From Mesonia maritima (GTDB taxonomy: Bacteria > Bacteroidota > Bacteroidia > Flavobacteriales > Flavobacteriaceae): 64,000 nucleotides of DNA. This document shows positions 55,136 through 63,755 of the stretch, in pieces. The notes below the pieces were generated by a model, which was given only the letters and a program-made list of their open reading frames with translations, ran no database searches and was not told the origin of the DNA. The stretch's first letter is position 1; each line of letters starts with the position of its first letter. The stretch covers positions 67,754-131,753 of the forward strand of contig NZ_JBHLUA010000021.1 of assembly GCF_042433895.1 (NCBI RefSeq). Reading direction: 5' to 3'. The position numbers were made by a program, and so were the translations under genes.

Positions 55136-56028
55136 ATGAAGCAGCTATTTTTTAGTATCATATTGGTTTTAATAGGCAATTCGGTAAACGCTCAAATTTC
55201 CCTGAAAACAGAGTATTTAGGAACCTCAAAGTATCACCCCGAAGATGTTGAAAAATCATCGGGTAAAGAAGGTTCTGCGTTCGTATATCAGGCAAATTTA
55301 AAACTGCCACTAAGTATTAGTAAAGACAGTCTTCCAAAAATTTGGGGTGTAGATATTTCAGGAGCTCTGGTTGATTTGGACAATACTAACTTAAACCAGA
55401 ATGAGGTTTTTCTCATATTACCAACCTTCAGGTTTCGTTATTTCACCTTCGCCCCTTAAAGAATGATTGGGCTTTAATCGCCTTCGTAGGGGCTGGTGTT
55501 TATACTGCGGAAGAATCTTTAAATGATATTAAAAGCAACCAAATCTTGGGAAATGCAGGAGTAATTTTCATTAAAAAATTTAATCAGAATCTTGAATTAG
55601 GGGGTGGTGCAGTCCTAAATAATGCCTTTGGCTACCCGATGCTTTTCCCGGCTTTTTATTTCAATTATAGTTATGAGGGGCGTTATAAGATTAAGGCTTC
55701 GGTGATGAATGGACTCGAATTATTGGCAGGTTATACGTTCAGTGAAAATTTCTCCTTATATTTTAATATTGAAATGAATGCGCAACTGGCCTTATTGGAA
55801 AAAGAAGAAAAAGAGGTGATGTTTAACCATCAATATATCATCGTAGGCCTAAAACCAGAATTTAAAATCACCAAACATATAAGCACATCTTTTACGGCGG
55901 GGATAAATGCTTCCCGATTTGCCTACTTTACCGACCGAAATCTAAAAGCTATTTTTGAAGATTCTGAAAATGATGCCCATTTCGGAATATCCCCCTATGC
56001 TGGAGTGGAACTGAAAGTAAAATTATAG
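55136..56028 (+). pseudogene. Outer-membrane beta-barrel protein (DUF6268-like), frameshifted
   Basis: ATG 55136 starts a signal peptide (MKQLFFSIILVLIGNSVNAQ) and beta-strand-rich sequence (ISLKTEYLGTSKYHPEDV...LILPTFRFRYF), which stops at 55459. From about 55441 a second frame continues the same protein: HLRPLKNDWALIAFVGAGVYT, LELGGGAVLNNAFGYPM, ending GISPYAGVELKVKL at 56028. One missing T near 55437 explains it; with it the gene has 298 codons. The fold resembles DUF6268-type barrels (moderate confidence). It is divergent from the two-component genes and may be their target. Confidence 0.75.
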
Positions 56029-56842
56029 CTCTATAAGGACCAAAGAAAAGGATTAGAAAATAAGCTTAGCCAAAATTTCTATAAAGATATGCGGTTGTGA
56101 TCTTCTCCTGATTTACGAACTTATTTAAAGCAGAAAACCTTTGAGGCTACTCAGCTAACCTTATCATAAGGATGCGGATAATGCATTGGATAGCGTAATG
56201 GAATTTTAAAATTGACTGAATTAAAGTCTATTATTTAATTTAGAATTTAAGATTAAGCTTAATTTGATAGGTGAATATTATTATTTTGAGAGAGCCTCTT
56301 GAAGTAGGATTTAAAGCGGGCTGAATTTTAAAGGGGTAGTTTACTTGTGCAGAGTCAATTTTAGGAATAAACTAGTAGGTTTATAGGATAAGGAACAATT
56401 CAGCAGAATGTAGCCCAATGGGAAAAACTATTGAAAGTTCAAGATATTCCAAGAAATGAACTAATGAAAAATGCGTTTAAGCATTAAAATAGTTATTGCT
56501 AAAAAATAATATCAATTGAAATAAAGATAAATTTCAAATCGAAAATACTACGATTTTGTACTATCTGTACTATATGAGATAAAAAAATTAGAGGATTTAG
56601 AACTTCAGCTTAAACGAATGAAAGAATCTAAAAAAGACCTGTTCTTTGGGCAGGGGATAAATTTCCTCAGAAATATAAAAATAAATGAACCGTTATTTAA
56701 CCGTAAGGGTTTGGTACGGTCTATTTGGTAAAAATAGCTTTTACTAATGCTAAAAGTAGATTGCCATACTAGGAGGATTAGGCGTAATAATTAAACTAAA
56801 AAGCTTGGTTTTTAACTCCGATCTTTGTTGGCGGCAGTGTTT
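56029..56842. other. Gene-poor decayed DNA with a 66-codon remnant
   Basis: An 814-bp interval without an intact gene. On the plus strand 56531-56731 is open for 66 codons without a plausible start (YDFVLSVLYEIKKLEDLELQ..., then DLFFGQGINFLRNIKINEP), ending at a stop, and 56410-56487 contains another fragment (VAQWEKLLKVQDIPRNELMK). Both look like 3' pieces of lost genes; I do not recognise the families. Confidence 0.4.
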
Positions 56843-57754
56843 CTAATTGAATGAATTTCTGAAATCCAAAGGTGAAATGTCTGTTTTCTTCTTAAAAAAT
56901 TTACTGAAGGATTGTGAATGTTCAAAGCCTAATTCATAGGCGATTTCGCTTACCGTTAACTCTGTGCTTGATAATCGTTCTTTGGCTTTTTCGATCAATT
57001 TGTTATGGATGTGCTGTTGCGTGCTTTGTCCGGTAAGGGTTTTAAGTAAACGGCTTAGATAACTTACAGATAGATTCAATTCCTCAGAAACATATTGAAC
57101 TGTTGGCAAACCTTTTTGAGTTACCGTATCATTCTTGAAGTAATCCAGCAGTAATTTTTCAAACTTGTCAAGAACCTGATGATTGACTTTTCTGTGGGTT
57201 AGGAATTGACGATGATAAAAACGGTCGGCATAATTCAAAAGCGTTTCCAAATGCGCTATGATAATGTCCTGACTAAAATTATCTATGTTTGAATGATACT
57301 CTTGCTGAATGTTTTCCATAATTCCGACAATCGTTTTTTCCTCTTTCTCTGAAAGTCTTAATGCTTCATTTGCCGAATACTCAAAATACTCGTATTGCTT
57401 TATTTTATTGGCCAGGGCAGTATTCCAAAGAAAATCGGGGTGAACTAGCAACACCCACCCCGATTGTTTTAATGCTGATTTTTTCTCTTTAGAAATACTA
57501 AAAATCTGATTGGGCGACATAAATGACATCATACCTTCATCATAATAATATTGGCCTTGCCCGTAGGTAACTTTGCTTTGACTAAAAACTCTTTTAAGAG
57601 CTATTACATAAAAATCTAAGGCCAAATTCATCGGTTCATCAGCGTGCCAATGTTGGACATTCTCAATATCAATAACACTAATTAAATGATGTTCAGGTTT
57701 AGGTAAACCCCTATATTGATGAAATTCGGTTATGGTTTTAATGTGTCTTGTCAT
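56843..57754 (-). CDS. AraC-family transcriptional regulator A
   Basis: A 303-residue regulator. The N-terminal half is a cupin-like sensor domain (EPMNLALDFYVIALKRVF...DEGMMSFMSPNQIFSI). The C-terminal ~100 residues form two helix-turn-helix motifs (VQYVSEELNLSVSYLSRLLKTLTG and VSEIAYELGFEHSQSFSKFFKKKT). It is clearly paralogous to the regulator at 58.9-59.8 kb. It starts 1 bp after the end of the quinone-oxidoreductase-like pseudogene and is likely co-transcribed with it. The inducer is unknown. Confidence 0.92.
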   Translation of the reverse strand: MTRHIKTITEFHQYRGLPKPEHHLISVIDIENVQHWHADEPMNLALDFYVIALKRVFSQSKVTYGQGQYYYDEGMMSFMSPNQIFSISKEKKSALKQSGWVLLVHPDFLWNTALANKIKQYEYFEYSANEALRLSEKEEKTIVGIMENIQQEYHSNIDNFSQDIIIAHLETLLNYADRFYHRQFLTHRKVNHQVLDKFEKLLLDYFKNDTVTQKGLPTVQYVSEELNLSVSYLSRLLKTLTGQSTQQHIHNKLIEKAKERLSSTELTVSEIAYELGFEHSQSFSKFFKKKTDISPLDFRNSFN

Positions 57755-57755
57755 T

Positions 57756-58724
57756 TCAATTTTCTTTTCTCACTTCTAATATGATTTTTCCAAGTACTTT
57801 TCCTGTTTCAGTTTCCTTATGGGCATCAGCAACTTGTTCCAAAGAATGCACGTTGCCAAGAGTCACTTTTAATTTGCCTTCGTTGCTCCACTACGCAAAT
57901 TGATTGAGCCAGGTCAAGTGATTTGTTTGTGCAGCAAGAAATTCTCCTTTGACATTCTTTTTCTCCATTGCTTTTTTAACGGCATCGTCAAAAGGGAAGT
58001 CCACATTAGCACTTATAAAAATTCCGCCTTTTTTTAATACAGCTATACTCTTTAAGCGCTCCTTGTTATCCCGCACTGATGAAGCTTCCAAAACAACATC
58101 AATATCTTGCAATAACTCTTCAAAGGACTGTGTCTTATAGTCAATTACTTCATCGGCACCAAGTTGTTTTACAAACTCTAGTTTATCCGTAGAAGCACTA
58201 CCAATTACATAAGCACCCTTTACCTTGGCAAATTGTACTGCAAAATTTCCTACACTGCCTGATGCCCCCTGAATAAAAATTCGTTGCCCTGCTTCCAGTT
58301 TTCCAAGGTCAAAAATTGAATTAGCTGCTACAAGCCCCGTTAATGGAATGGCGGCTGCCTTATTGAAAGAAAGGTTTTTGGGTTTCAACGCAAATTGGCT
58401 TGCCTTGGCTGCCATATATTCTGCATAGCTACCGTTACCTGGAAAATTAGGAACGCCATATACTTCATCGCCTTTTTTAAAGTTTGTAACGTTGCTCCCG
58501 ATTTCTTCTACTATGCCTGATGCATCCCATCCTAAAATTAAGGGCCACTTTAAATAAGGTCTCAATATATCGTTGCCTCCTTCGCGAACTGCCCTGTCCA
58601 CAGGGTTTACACCGCTTGCATAAACCTTTATTAAAATTTCATCTGCTGCTGGAACGGGACGTTCTACGTCTTCAATTTTCATTACGCCCGTTCCGCCAAA
58701 TTCGTTGATTATTACTGCTTTCAT
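57756..58724 (-). pseudogene. Zinc-type alcohol dehydrogenase / quinone oxidoreductase with in-frame amber
   Basis: ATG 58724 starts MKAVIINEFGGTGVMKIEDV, an MDR-superfamily protein with a GroES-like domain (VYASGVNPVDRAVREGG) and a Rossmann motif (IFIQGASGSVGNFAVQFAK). At 57893-57891 a TAG interrupts (LTWLNQFA, stop), but the same frame continues WSNEGKLKVTLGNVHSLEQ...GKVLGKIILEV to a TGA at 57756, the normal end of this family; the whole is 323 codons. One nonsense change is the only defect. The product would lack ~45 C-terminal residues and is probably inactive. Read-through or sequence error are alternatives. Confidence 0.85.
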
Positions 58725-58909
58725 TTTTATGTATTTTGTTGGTACAAAGTTCAGCAGAAGAAAGAAATCCGATGTAGCCAATATTGACTTTGTTGTAGGC
58801 GAAAATGAAGTGCCTTTGTAAACATTCAACCTGGTTTAGGAGGAGGTGGGGCGGACTTGTGCAATAAGGTTATTTTGTTTGAAAAGTAGCGGGTTTTAAA
58901 TGCTAACTT

Positions 58910-59824
58910 TCAGTTAAACGATTTTCTAAACTCTAAAGGAGAAAGGTGGGTCTTCGCCTTGAAAAGTTTACTGAATGATTGTGAATGTTCAAAGCCTAAT
59001 TGATAAGAAATTTCGCTGATGGATTGATTGGAAATTGATAACTTTTGTTTGGCTTCACTAATTAATTTGTCGTGAATGTGTTGTTGTGTACTTTGGCCTG
59101 TTAATGATTTCAATAAGTTACTTAAATAGTTTGGCGAGATATTCAGTGCGTCTGAAATATACTGAACTGTAGGCAAACCTTTAGTGATTAAATCGTCACT
59201 CTTAAAATAGTTATTCAGCGTATGTTCCAAAGTATCTAAAATCTTATGGTTGGGAATCTTACGGGTAATGAACTGCCGTTGGTAAAACCTTTCCGAATAA
59301 TTTAATAGGGTTTCAATTTGAGAAACAATGATGCTTTGACTGAATTTGTCTATATTGTTATGGTATTCTTGCTGAATGTTTTCAATAATGCCATTCATCA
59401 CCCTTTCCTCTTTATCTGATAGAAACAGGGCTTCATTGACGGCATAATGGAAAAAATCATACTGCTTGATCGTTTTTGATAACCCCGTGTTCCAAAAAAA
59501 ATCGGGATGAATCAGTAATAACCATCCTTGCAGTCTTTTCAGTTCGTCTTCGGAATGTTCTATTTTAAAAACCTGATTGGGCGCGATAAAATACATTAAG
59601 CCTTCATCAAAATCATATTCACTTTGACCATAACTGAACTTGCCATTAAAATTCCGCTTTAAAGAAATGGAATAATAGTCCATTACCATATTGATGGGCT
59701 CGCTATGGTGCTGAATATCCTGAACGTTAATTATACTAATTAACGGATGTTCGGGTGGTGGCAAATTTCTGGCCCGGTGAAATTCGCTGATGGTCTTGAA
59801 ATGACTTAATTTTTGCTTTTCCAT
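58910..59824 (-). CDS. AraC-family transcriptional regulator B
   Basis: A 304-residue paralogue of the regulator at 56.8 kb. The sensor domain (EPINMVMDYYSISLKRNF...DEGLMYFIAPNQVFKI) and the paired helix-turn-helix motifs (VQYISDALNISPNYLSNLLK; ISEISYQLGFEHSQSFSKLFKAKT) align over the full length. It lies 15 bp after a two-span membrane protein gene in a leftward cluster. Together the two regulators flank the oxidoreductase pseudogene, which suggests duplication of a regulator-enzyme unit. The inducer is unknown. Confidence 0.92.
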   Translation of the reverse strand: MEKQKLSHFKTISEFHRARNLPPPEHPLISIINVQDIQHHSEPINMVMDYYSISLKRNFNGKFSYGQSEYDFDEGLMYFIAPNQVFKIEHSEDELKRLQGWLLLIHPDFFWNTGLSKTIKQYDFFHYAVNEALFLSDKEERVMNGIIENIQQEYHNNIDKFSQSIIVSQIETLLNYSERFYQRQFITRKIPNHKILDTLEHTLNNYFKSDDLITKGLPTVQYISDALNISPNYLSNLLKSLTGQSTQQHIHDKLISEAKQKLSISNQSISEISYQLGFEHSQSFSKLFKAKTHLSPLEFRKSFN

Positions 59825-59839
59825 TAGTTTATTACGAAT

Positions 59840-60055
59840 TTATTTAACCAGCCAATGACGGAACTTATGCTGCAATATACTTAATAATAGTACCATTAAT
59901 GGCACCAAAATAAGGGTTGATATAAGCGTCCTTACCAACTGATGTAAACCTGAAAGATAAGGAATTACTAAAAAGGAAATTATATTTAATAAAGGATAAA
60001 TACATAGCCAACTCAGCACCATCATTTTCCACTTTTTAGGCGTCTTTTCTTGCAT
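59840..60055 (-). CDS. Small two-span membrane protein
   Basis: A 71-residue protein: basic N-terminus (EKTPKKWKMM), helix 1 VLSWLCIYPLLNIISFLVIPYL, helix 2 LVRTLISTLILVPLMVLLLSIL and basic end. Similar small proteins occur near or fused to antibiotic-biosynthesis-monooxygenase-type genes in Bacteroidetes as I recall it, but no such enzyme is here. It is in the cluster between the glyoxalase-fold gene (12-bp gap) and AraC regulator B. Function is unknown. Confidence 0.65.
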   Translation of the reverse strand: MQEKTPKKWKMMVLSWLCIYPLLNIISFLVIPYLSGLHQLVRTLISTLILVPLMVLLLSILQHKFRHWLVK

Positions 60056-60067
60056 CTTTTTTTGGTT

Positions 60068-60514
60068 TTAGGATTTCAGTTCTTCAGAAAATTCAATTTT
60101 ATTTCCAAAAGGATCATTAATGAAAGCTACCCGTTTTCCAATGATAGGAACTTCAAAGCTTCTGACAATTTCAATATCCCGACTTTTTAAGGCAGCCATC
60201 GTTTTGTCTAAATTGGTCACGTTAAAACAGATATGATCGTAACCCACTTTTACTTCTGAAGATGGTTCCTCATTCTCCTTAACTCCCAATATTTCGAGGA
60301 TAAAATAGTTATCACCCGGCGGCGCAATAAGGGCTAGTTTCATCTCTCCGGCATTAAATTCTTTAATCAACCTAAAGTCAAGCTTTTTGAGATACCAGGC
60401 GATAAGTTCTTTATAGTTTGTTGTGCGTATAGCGATATGCCATCCTTTCATATCATTAAATACGCTGTTTTCATTTTTTTCGGGATAGGCAAGTGTTGCA
60501 ATTGAATTTTCCAT
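60068..60514 (-). CDS. VOC (glyoxalase/bleomycin-resistance) family protein
   Basis: A 148-residue protein with two beta-alpha-beta-beta-beta modules: GWHIAIRTTNYKELIAWYLKKLDF, then VGYDHICFNVTNLDKTMAAL...RVAFINDPFGNKIEFSEEL. Metal-ligand candidates are His26 (in WHIAI), His ~102 (in YDHICF) and the late Glu (KIEFSE). VOC proteins are dioxygenases, lyases or drug binders; the reaction here is not predictable. It is 9 bp after the NmrA-like gene and in one operon with it. Confidence 0.85.
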   Translation of the reverse strand: MENSIATLAYPEKNENSVFNDMKGWHIAIRTTNYKELIAWYLKKLDFRLIKEFNAGEMKLALIAPPGDNYFILEILGVKENEEPSSEVKVGYDHICFNVTNLDKTMAALKSRDIEIVRSFEVPIIGKRVAFINDPFGNKIEFSEELKS

Positions 60515-60523
60515 AATTATATG

Positions 60524-61411
60524 TTATTGTTGATGATAAGCTTTAGCGAACTCCGCTGCGTAGTCTTCTAATTTTATATTCCCGAATTCGGGTTTGTTTT
60601 TTTCATACTCTTCGCCCATTTTTCCTGAACTTATAGAAGCATTGATGGCTACTAAATCCTGAGCGAATTTTTCAGGAAGTCCCCTTTCAATCAAGCTTTT
60701 TTTAACTTCAGCATCTGAAAAAGGGATCCACTCAAGATTTGGCTTGTCAATCGCTTTTCCTAAAATATGTGCGGTTTCTGTTGCGGTTTTTTCATCGCTG
60801 GCGACATACCTGATCTTTATAATTTCATCGGGTTTTACTAGTATTTCTTCGCTAACCGCTTGTGCTATATCTTTTGGATGCACCCAGGCTACTTTATCTT
60901 CACTTTTAAAATTGGAACCAATAATTCCTGCATTTTTGATCATTTCAATATAATTGAGCAAATTATAATAAAAAGATACGGGACGGATATAGGTTTTATG
61001 TACCGCTTCTAACTGGTTTAAAATGAGTTCAGCGTGGTGGGATCCAAGAATGGTTCCCGTTCCTTTGTCGAGATGGGCACCCCAACTACTTAAAAAAACA
61101 ATTTGTTCAACACCGGAAGTTTGAATCGCCTTTCTATAGTTTTCTGCTATTCTCTTGTAGTATTCCAAACTATTGAACTCCTTGAAATTTGGCGGAATCA
61201 TTAAGTACACAGCATCTGCACCATTAAAGGTTGCACTTAAAAATGCAACATCGTCAAGACTCCCAATGGCTGCGGTAGCGCCTATTTCTTCAATAGCTTC
61301 AATTCTTTCTGGATTGCTACTTATTACAACAACCTGATGGGAATTTGCTGTCAGAATTTTTGTAAGCGGTTTGCTTATATGCCCTAAAGAGCCGGTTACT
61401 ATAATTTTCAT
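60524..61411 (-). CDS. NmrA-like NAD(P)-binding protein
   Basis: A 295-residue atypical short-chain dehydrogenase. The dinucleotide motif is IIVTGSLGHISKPL (GxxGxxxxP), then ADAVYLMIPP, QIVFLSSWGAHLDKG and a C-terminal domain. It lacks the YxxxK catalytic pair, as in NmrA/QOR2-like redox-sensing or quinone-reducing proteins. It is first in the leftward cluster NmrA - VOC - membrane protein - AraC B. A stress or electrophile-response role is inferred from family and neighbours. Confidence 0.85.
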   Translation of the reverse strand: MKIIVTGSLGHISKPLTKILTANSHQVVVISSNPERIEAIEEIGATAAIGSLDDVAFLSATFNGADAVYLMIPPNFKEFNSLEYYKRIAENYRKAIQTSGVEQIVFLSSWGAHLDKGTGTILGSHHAELILNQLEAVHKTYIRPVSFYYNLLNYIEMIKNAGIIGSNFKSEDKVAWVHPKDIAQAVSEEILVKPDEIIKIRYVASDEKTATETAHILGKAIDKPNLEWIPFSDAEVKKSLIERGLPEKFAQDLVAINASISSGKMGEEYEKNKPEFGNIKLEDYAAEFAKAYHQQ

Positions 61412-61529
61412 TTTTTCGTTTTGAAATTATAGGACCAAATTTACGCTTGGAAGAAGAGAATGGGGTCGCCAAATCTATGTTTGATGTAGCCATTTCTATT
61501 TTTTAGGCTGTTGGTATTGTCAACATTAC

Positions 61530-61585
61530 TGCCAACGTTTTGAATAAACGTTCGTTTTAATGCCGTTTATTTTTTGTTGTAGCTA
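61530..61585 (-). repeat. attC-like palindrome 3 (downstream of the SRPBCC cassette)
   Basis: On the minus strand it begins TAGCTACAAC (61585-61576), contains the perfect 8-bp inverted repeat AATAAACG/CGTTTATT (61571-61564 and 61550-61543) around a 13-base loop, and ends GTTGGCA (61536-61530). Total 56 bp, the size of a minimal attC. Its first core is complementary (9 of 10) to the start of the same cassette (TAGCTACCAC at 62163-62172). Confidence 0.55.
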
Positions 61586-62151
61586 GTTTTATTTTCTACT
61601 TCTTTCTTTAACTCTTGATTAAATGTTGGAAAAAATTTGACTGTTTGATTTGCGACTTCCTTGGCACTAATTTCATCTCCTTCTCCTTTAAAGTCATACA
61701 TCTGAACAAATAGCGTCTGATTATCTGAAATTCTTTCAACCTTGAATCTATGGTTATCAGTCAATCCCCCAAAAGTTCCTTCCATAGGATCAGACCAACC
61801 AAATTCTATATTTTCTATATAAATAAAATTGTGATTCGTCTCATAAATGTTTCCATTTACAGAATAGGAGACAACAACCTTTCCATTATTAAATCTTTCT
61901 CCTTCAATATTTTTTAAGGTGCTGCTCCAATTAGAGATATTATCCCAATCAGTCAGAGTATTCCATAATTCTTCTAATGGAGCATTAATAAGAATTGATG
62001 TATACGTTTGCCAATGGTTTTTTTTAAGTTCAACAACTTTTTGCTTCTCCAGCTTATTCAAATCAGTTTCCTTTTTGGGTTTGCTAATGCAAGATGGTAA
62101 TAAATATATCAATATTGCCAAAACTCCATATTTTGATATTCTAAAGCTCAT
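61567..62151 (-). CDS. SRPBCC-fold lipoprotein
   Basis: A 194-residue protein. The signal AILIYLLPSC has a lipobox, so it is probably membrane-anchored. The body reads as a START/polyketide-cyclase-like SRPBCC domain (TYTSILINAPLEELWNTLTDWDNISNWSSTLKNIEG shape, then NHNFIYIENIEFGWSDP...FKVERISDNQTLFVQMYDFKG). It would bind a hydrophobic ligand, identity unknown. Its stop codon lies inside the attC-like palindrome 3, and its start follows palindrome 2 by 11 bp, as a cassette gene would. Confidence 0.75.
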   Translation of the reverse strand: MSFRISKYGVLAILIYLLPSCISKPKKETDLNKLEKQKVVELKKNHWQTYTSILINAPLEELWNTLTDWDNISNWSSTLKNIEGERFNNGKVVVSYSVNGNIYETNHNFIYIENIEFGWSDPMEGTFGGLTDNHRFKVERISDNQTLFVQMYDFKGEGDEISAKEVANQTVKFFPTFNQELKKEVENKTSYNKK

Positions 62152-62162
62152 TTTTCTTCAAT

Positions 62163-62296
62163 TAGCTACCACGGTCTTTTGTATGATTAGTGGCGTGTTT
62201 AAGCACATAATTTAGCAAATAATAAACGAAGAAAATCCGCAAGGATTTTCGTAAGTAAGCCTTTACTAGCAATGGATTATATAAGGTGTTGGCAAT
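62163..62296 (-). repeat. attC-like palindrome 2
   Basis: On the minus strand it starts ATTGCCAAC (62296-62288), continues ACCTTATATAATCCATTGC, and its other arm (CACTAATCATACAAAAGACC) is imperfectly complementary. An internal strong hairpin GAAAATCC-TTGC-GGATTTTC lies between, and it ends GTGGTAGCTA (62172-62163). Length is about 134 bp. The first core is the near reverse complement of the core that opens the preceding cassette (GTTGCAAT at ~62876, one indel). Confidence 0.55.
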
Positions 62297-62490
62297 AGTA
62301 TTTTTTTATTTTTTGGAATCGATATATGTAATTGAAATAATAATGCGATAATTCCATTCGTATAAGAATCCTCATTTAAAAACTCTTTGAATTTTTTATT
62401 TGATTTCCAAATTCTTGAAATTAACCAACGTATTCCAGCTCCAGGATATCTAAATATCAAAATTATAATAGTCTCAAAAATAATATCCAT
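62266..62490 (-). CDS. Small hypothetical protein with hydrophobic N-terminus
   Basis: A 74-residue frame: MDIIFETIIILIFRYPGAGIRWLISRIW (one hydrophobic segment plus a conserved-looking RYPGAGIRW), then a polar part (KKFKEFLNEDSYTNGIIALLF). The last ~10 residues (LPTPYIIHC) are encoded by the attC-like palindrome 2, so the native end is dictated by the recombination site. It begins 3 bp after the preceding gene's stop, and the two share one cassette. I have seen RYPGAxIRW-type small proteins in Bacteroidetes, but no function is known to me. Confidence 0.6.
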   Translation of the reverse strand: MDIIFETIIILIFRYPGAGIRWLISRIWKSNKKFKEFLNEDSYTNGIIALLFQLHISIPKNKKILLPTPYIIHC

Positions 62491-62493
62491 ATT

Positions 62494-62832
62494 TCAGTTT
62501 AAGCTTGGTAATTCTTCAACCTCAGAATTTCCGTCTAATGAGTAAAATTCTAATTCGGTCGGCATTTGGTCAGTTCCAAATACAGATATTCCAATGAGTT
62601 CATCATTTTTACCTTTCCCAATGGAATCAATTATTAAATTCCCTTTTTGAATTTCTGAATTAAATTTTTTTCCAAAAATTATACCGGGACATTTTCCGCA
62701 ACCACATCTCGCAATAATTTTAAGGTTTCCAATTAAATTAGTCCATTCAGGTTTTTCTTTATCAAATAGATAAATTAAAAAATCAATTTCGGATTTTGTC
62801 AATTCTCTTTTATCAGGAATGCTATATTTCAT
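62494..62832 (-). CDS. Hypothetical protein with CGCGKCPG motif
   Basis: A 112-residue soluble protein. It starts MKYSIPDKRELTKSEIDFLI, has a Cys cluster ARCGCGKCPGIIFGK (three Cys, a possible metal site) around residues 42-56, and ends in an acidic segment (GTDQMPTELEFYSLDGNSEVEEL). I do not recognise an enzymatic family. It is the first gene of a two-gene cassette that opens at the GTTGCAAT core 37 bp upstream of its ATG and closes at palindrome 2. Confidence 0.7.
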   Translation of the reverse strand: MKYSIPDKRELTKSEIDFLIYLFDKEKPEWTNLIGNLKIIARCGCGKCPGIIFGKKFNSEIQKGNLIIDSIGKGKNDELIGISVFGTDQMPTELEFYSLDGNSEVEELPSLN

Positions 62833-62869
62833 TAATCAGAATAGTCTTTTCAAAGTTTAGTCTGTATTA

Positions 62870-63002
62870 TTGCAACGGCTCGAATATGCGTAGTGCGGGA
62901 ACTCAAGGCACTTCACTATCAAACCGCTACTTTGTTTATTTAATGCTCTAATGTTCAAATTTAATAAATCGCCCCGCATTACGTATATTTATTGTTAGGC
63001 AC
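62870..63002 (-). repeat. attC-like palindrome 1 (downstream of the HEAT-like cassette)
   Basis: On the minus strand it begins GTGCCTAAC (63002-62994), continues AATAAATATACGTAATGCGG, and its other arm CCCGCACTACGCATATTC is complementary with two mismatches over 16 bp. It ends CCGTTGCAA (to 62870). Length ~133 bp. GCCTAAC is the classical R'' core of integron attC sites, and the HEAT-like gene's TAA stop is embedded in it. Confidence 0.65.
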
Positions 63003-63738
63003 TGGCATTCTTCATTCTATCAGTCCAGTTATTATCCATTTTTTCTAATCTTTTTTTCTTTAAATTCTCTTTCAATATCCAGACAATATCCTTGTCAGAT
63101 GTATTTAGTAATTTTTCAAAAATCGCTTTACCTTTTTCAGGATTATTGACTATCGCAACACTTAATCCGTATCCTAATCCTTTTTTTAGTACTCGAAATG
63201 ATTCGCCCTTTCTGTCAGAAATATTATTAATAGATTCAATTATTTCAGCTAAGATTTCAAGTACAATTTCTGAATTATTCTTTTCTATTAGTAATTTAGG
63301 TTCACAAAGTCCAGCTACTACAGCACGTTTTTCATAATTATTCCCAGTTACCCAATCCTGAATTCCATGTATCAACTTTTCAAAGTCATTTTCTCCAATT
63401 ATTTGCAATCCAAAAGCAACTCCTTCTCGAACTCTCCACCTGTTATCACTCGCATATTCTTTGAGTAAGCTGAAATATTCTTGTTTTCCAGTTGTTACTA
63501 ATTTTCCTAATCCAGTCACGCCACACATCGCAACAAACTCTCCTTGTGTATTAGTCGGAGCTATTATATCATGGTATTTTAAACAAGATTTGAAAAACTC
63601 TTCGTCACCCAAATCAACCGCAATCATTAATAATTCAAGATTTGCTCTTTTTCCAGGAAGTCCAGAATTCTCCTTTAAATAATCAATCCAATTATCTGTC
63701 TTTGTTAAATTGTCAATATGTTGGTTTTTCTTTTTCAT
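62995..63738 (-). CDS. HEAT-like repeat protein (cassette gene)
   Basis: A 247-residue, all-helical soluble protein with repeated Gly/Ala-containing helical pairs (EFVAMCGVTGLGKLV; DNRWRVREGVAFGLQIIG; YEKRAVVAGLCEPKLLI; VLKKGLGYGLSVAIV), typical of HEAT/ARM-type scaffolds. RWRVREGVAFGLQ is the most HEAT-like. Function is unknown; such proteins bind other proteins or, in some families, DNA. Its stop lies in the GCCTAAC core of palindrome 1, and its ATG follows a GTTAGGC core by 12 bp, exactly the layout of an integron gene cassette. Confidence 0.7.
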   Translation of the reverse strand: MKKKNQHIDNLTKTDNWIDYLKENSGLPGKRANLELLMIAVDLGDEEFFKSCLKYHDIIAPTNTQGEFVAMCGVTGLGKLVTTGKQEYFSLLKEYASDNRWRVREGVAFGLQIIGENDFEKLIHGIQDWVTGNNYEKRAVVAGLCEPKLLIEKNNSEIVLEILAEIIESINNISDRKGESFRVLKKGLGYGLSVAIVNNPEKGKAIFEKLLNTSDKDIVWILKENLKKKRLEKMDNNWTDRMKNASA

Positions 63739-63746
63739 TTTTGATC

Positions 63747-63755
63747 GTGCCTAAC
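63747..63755 (-). repeat. Opening core site of the HEAT-like cassette
   Basis: Plus-strand GTGCCTAAC (63747-63755) is the exact reverse complement of GTTAGGCAC at 62994-63002, 9 of 9. On the minus strand it reads GTTAGGCAC and stands just before the ATG, as an attC R' core would. The remainder of the upstream attC site is not recognisable beyond ~63775. Confidence 0.65.
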
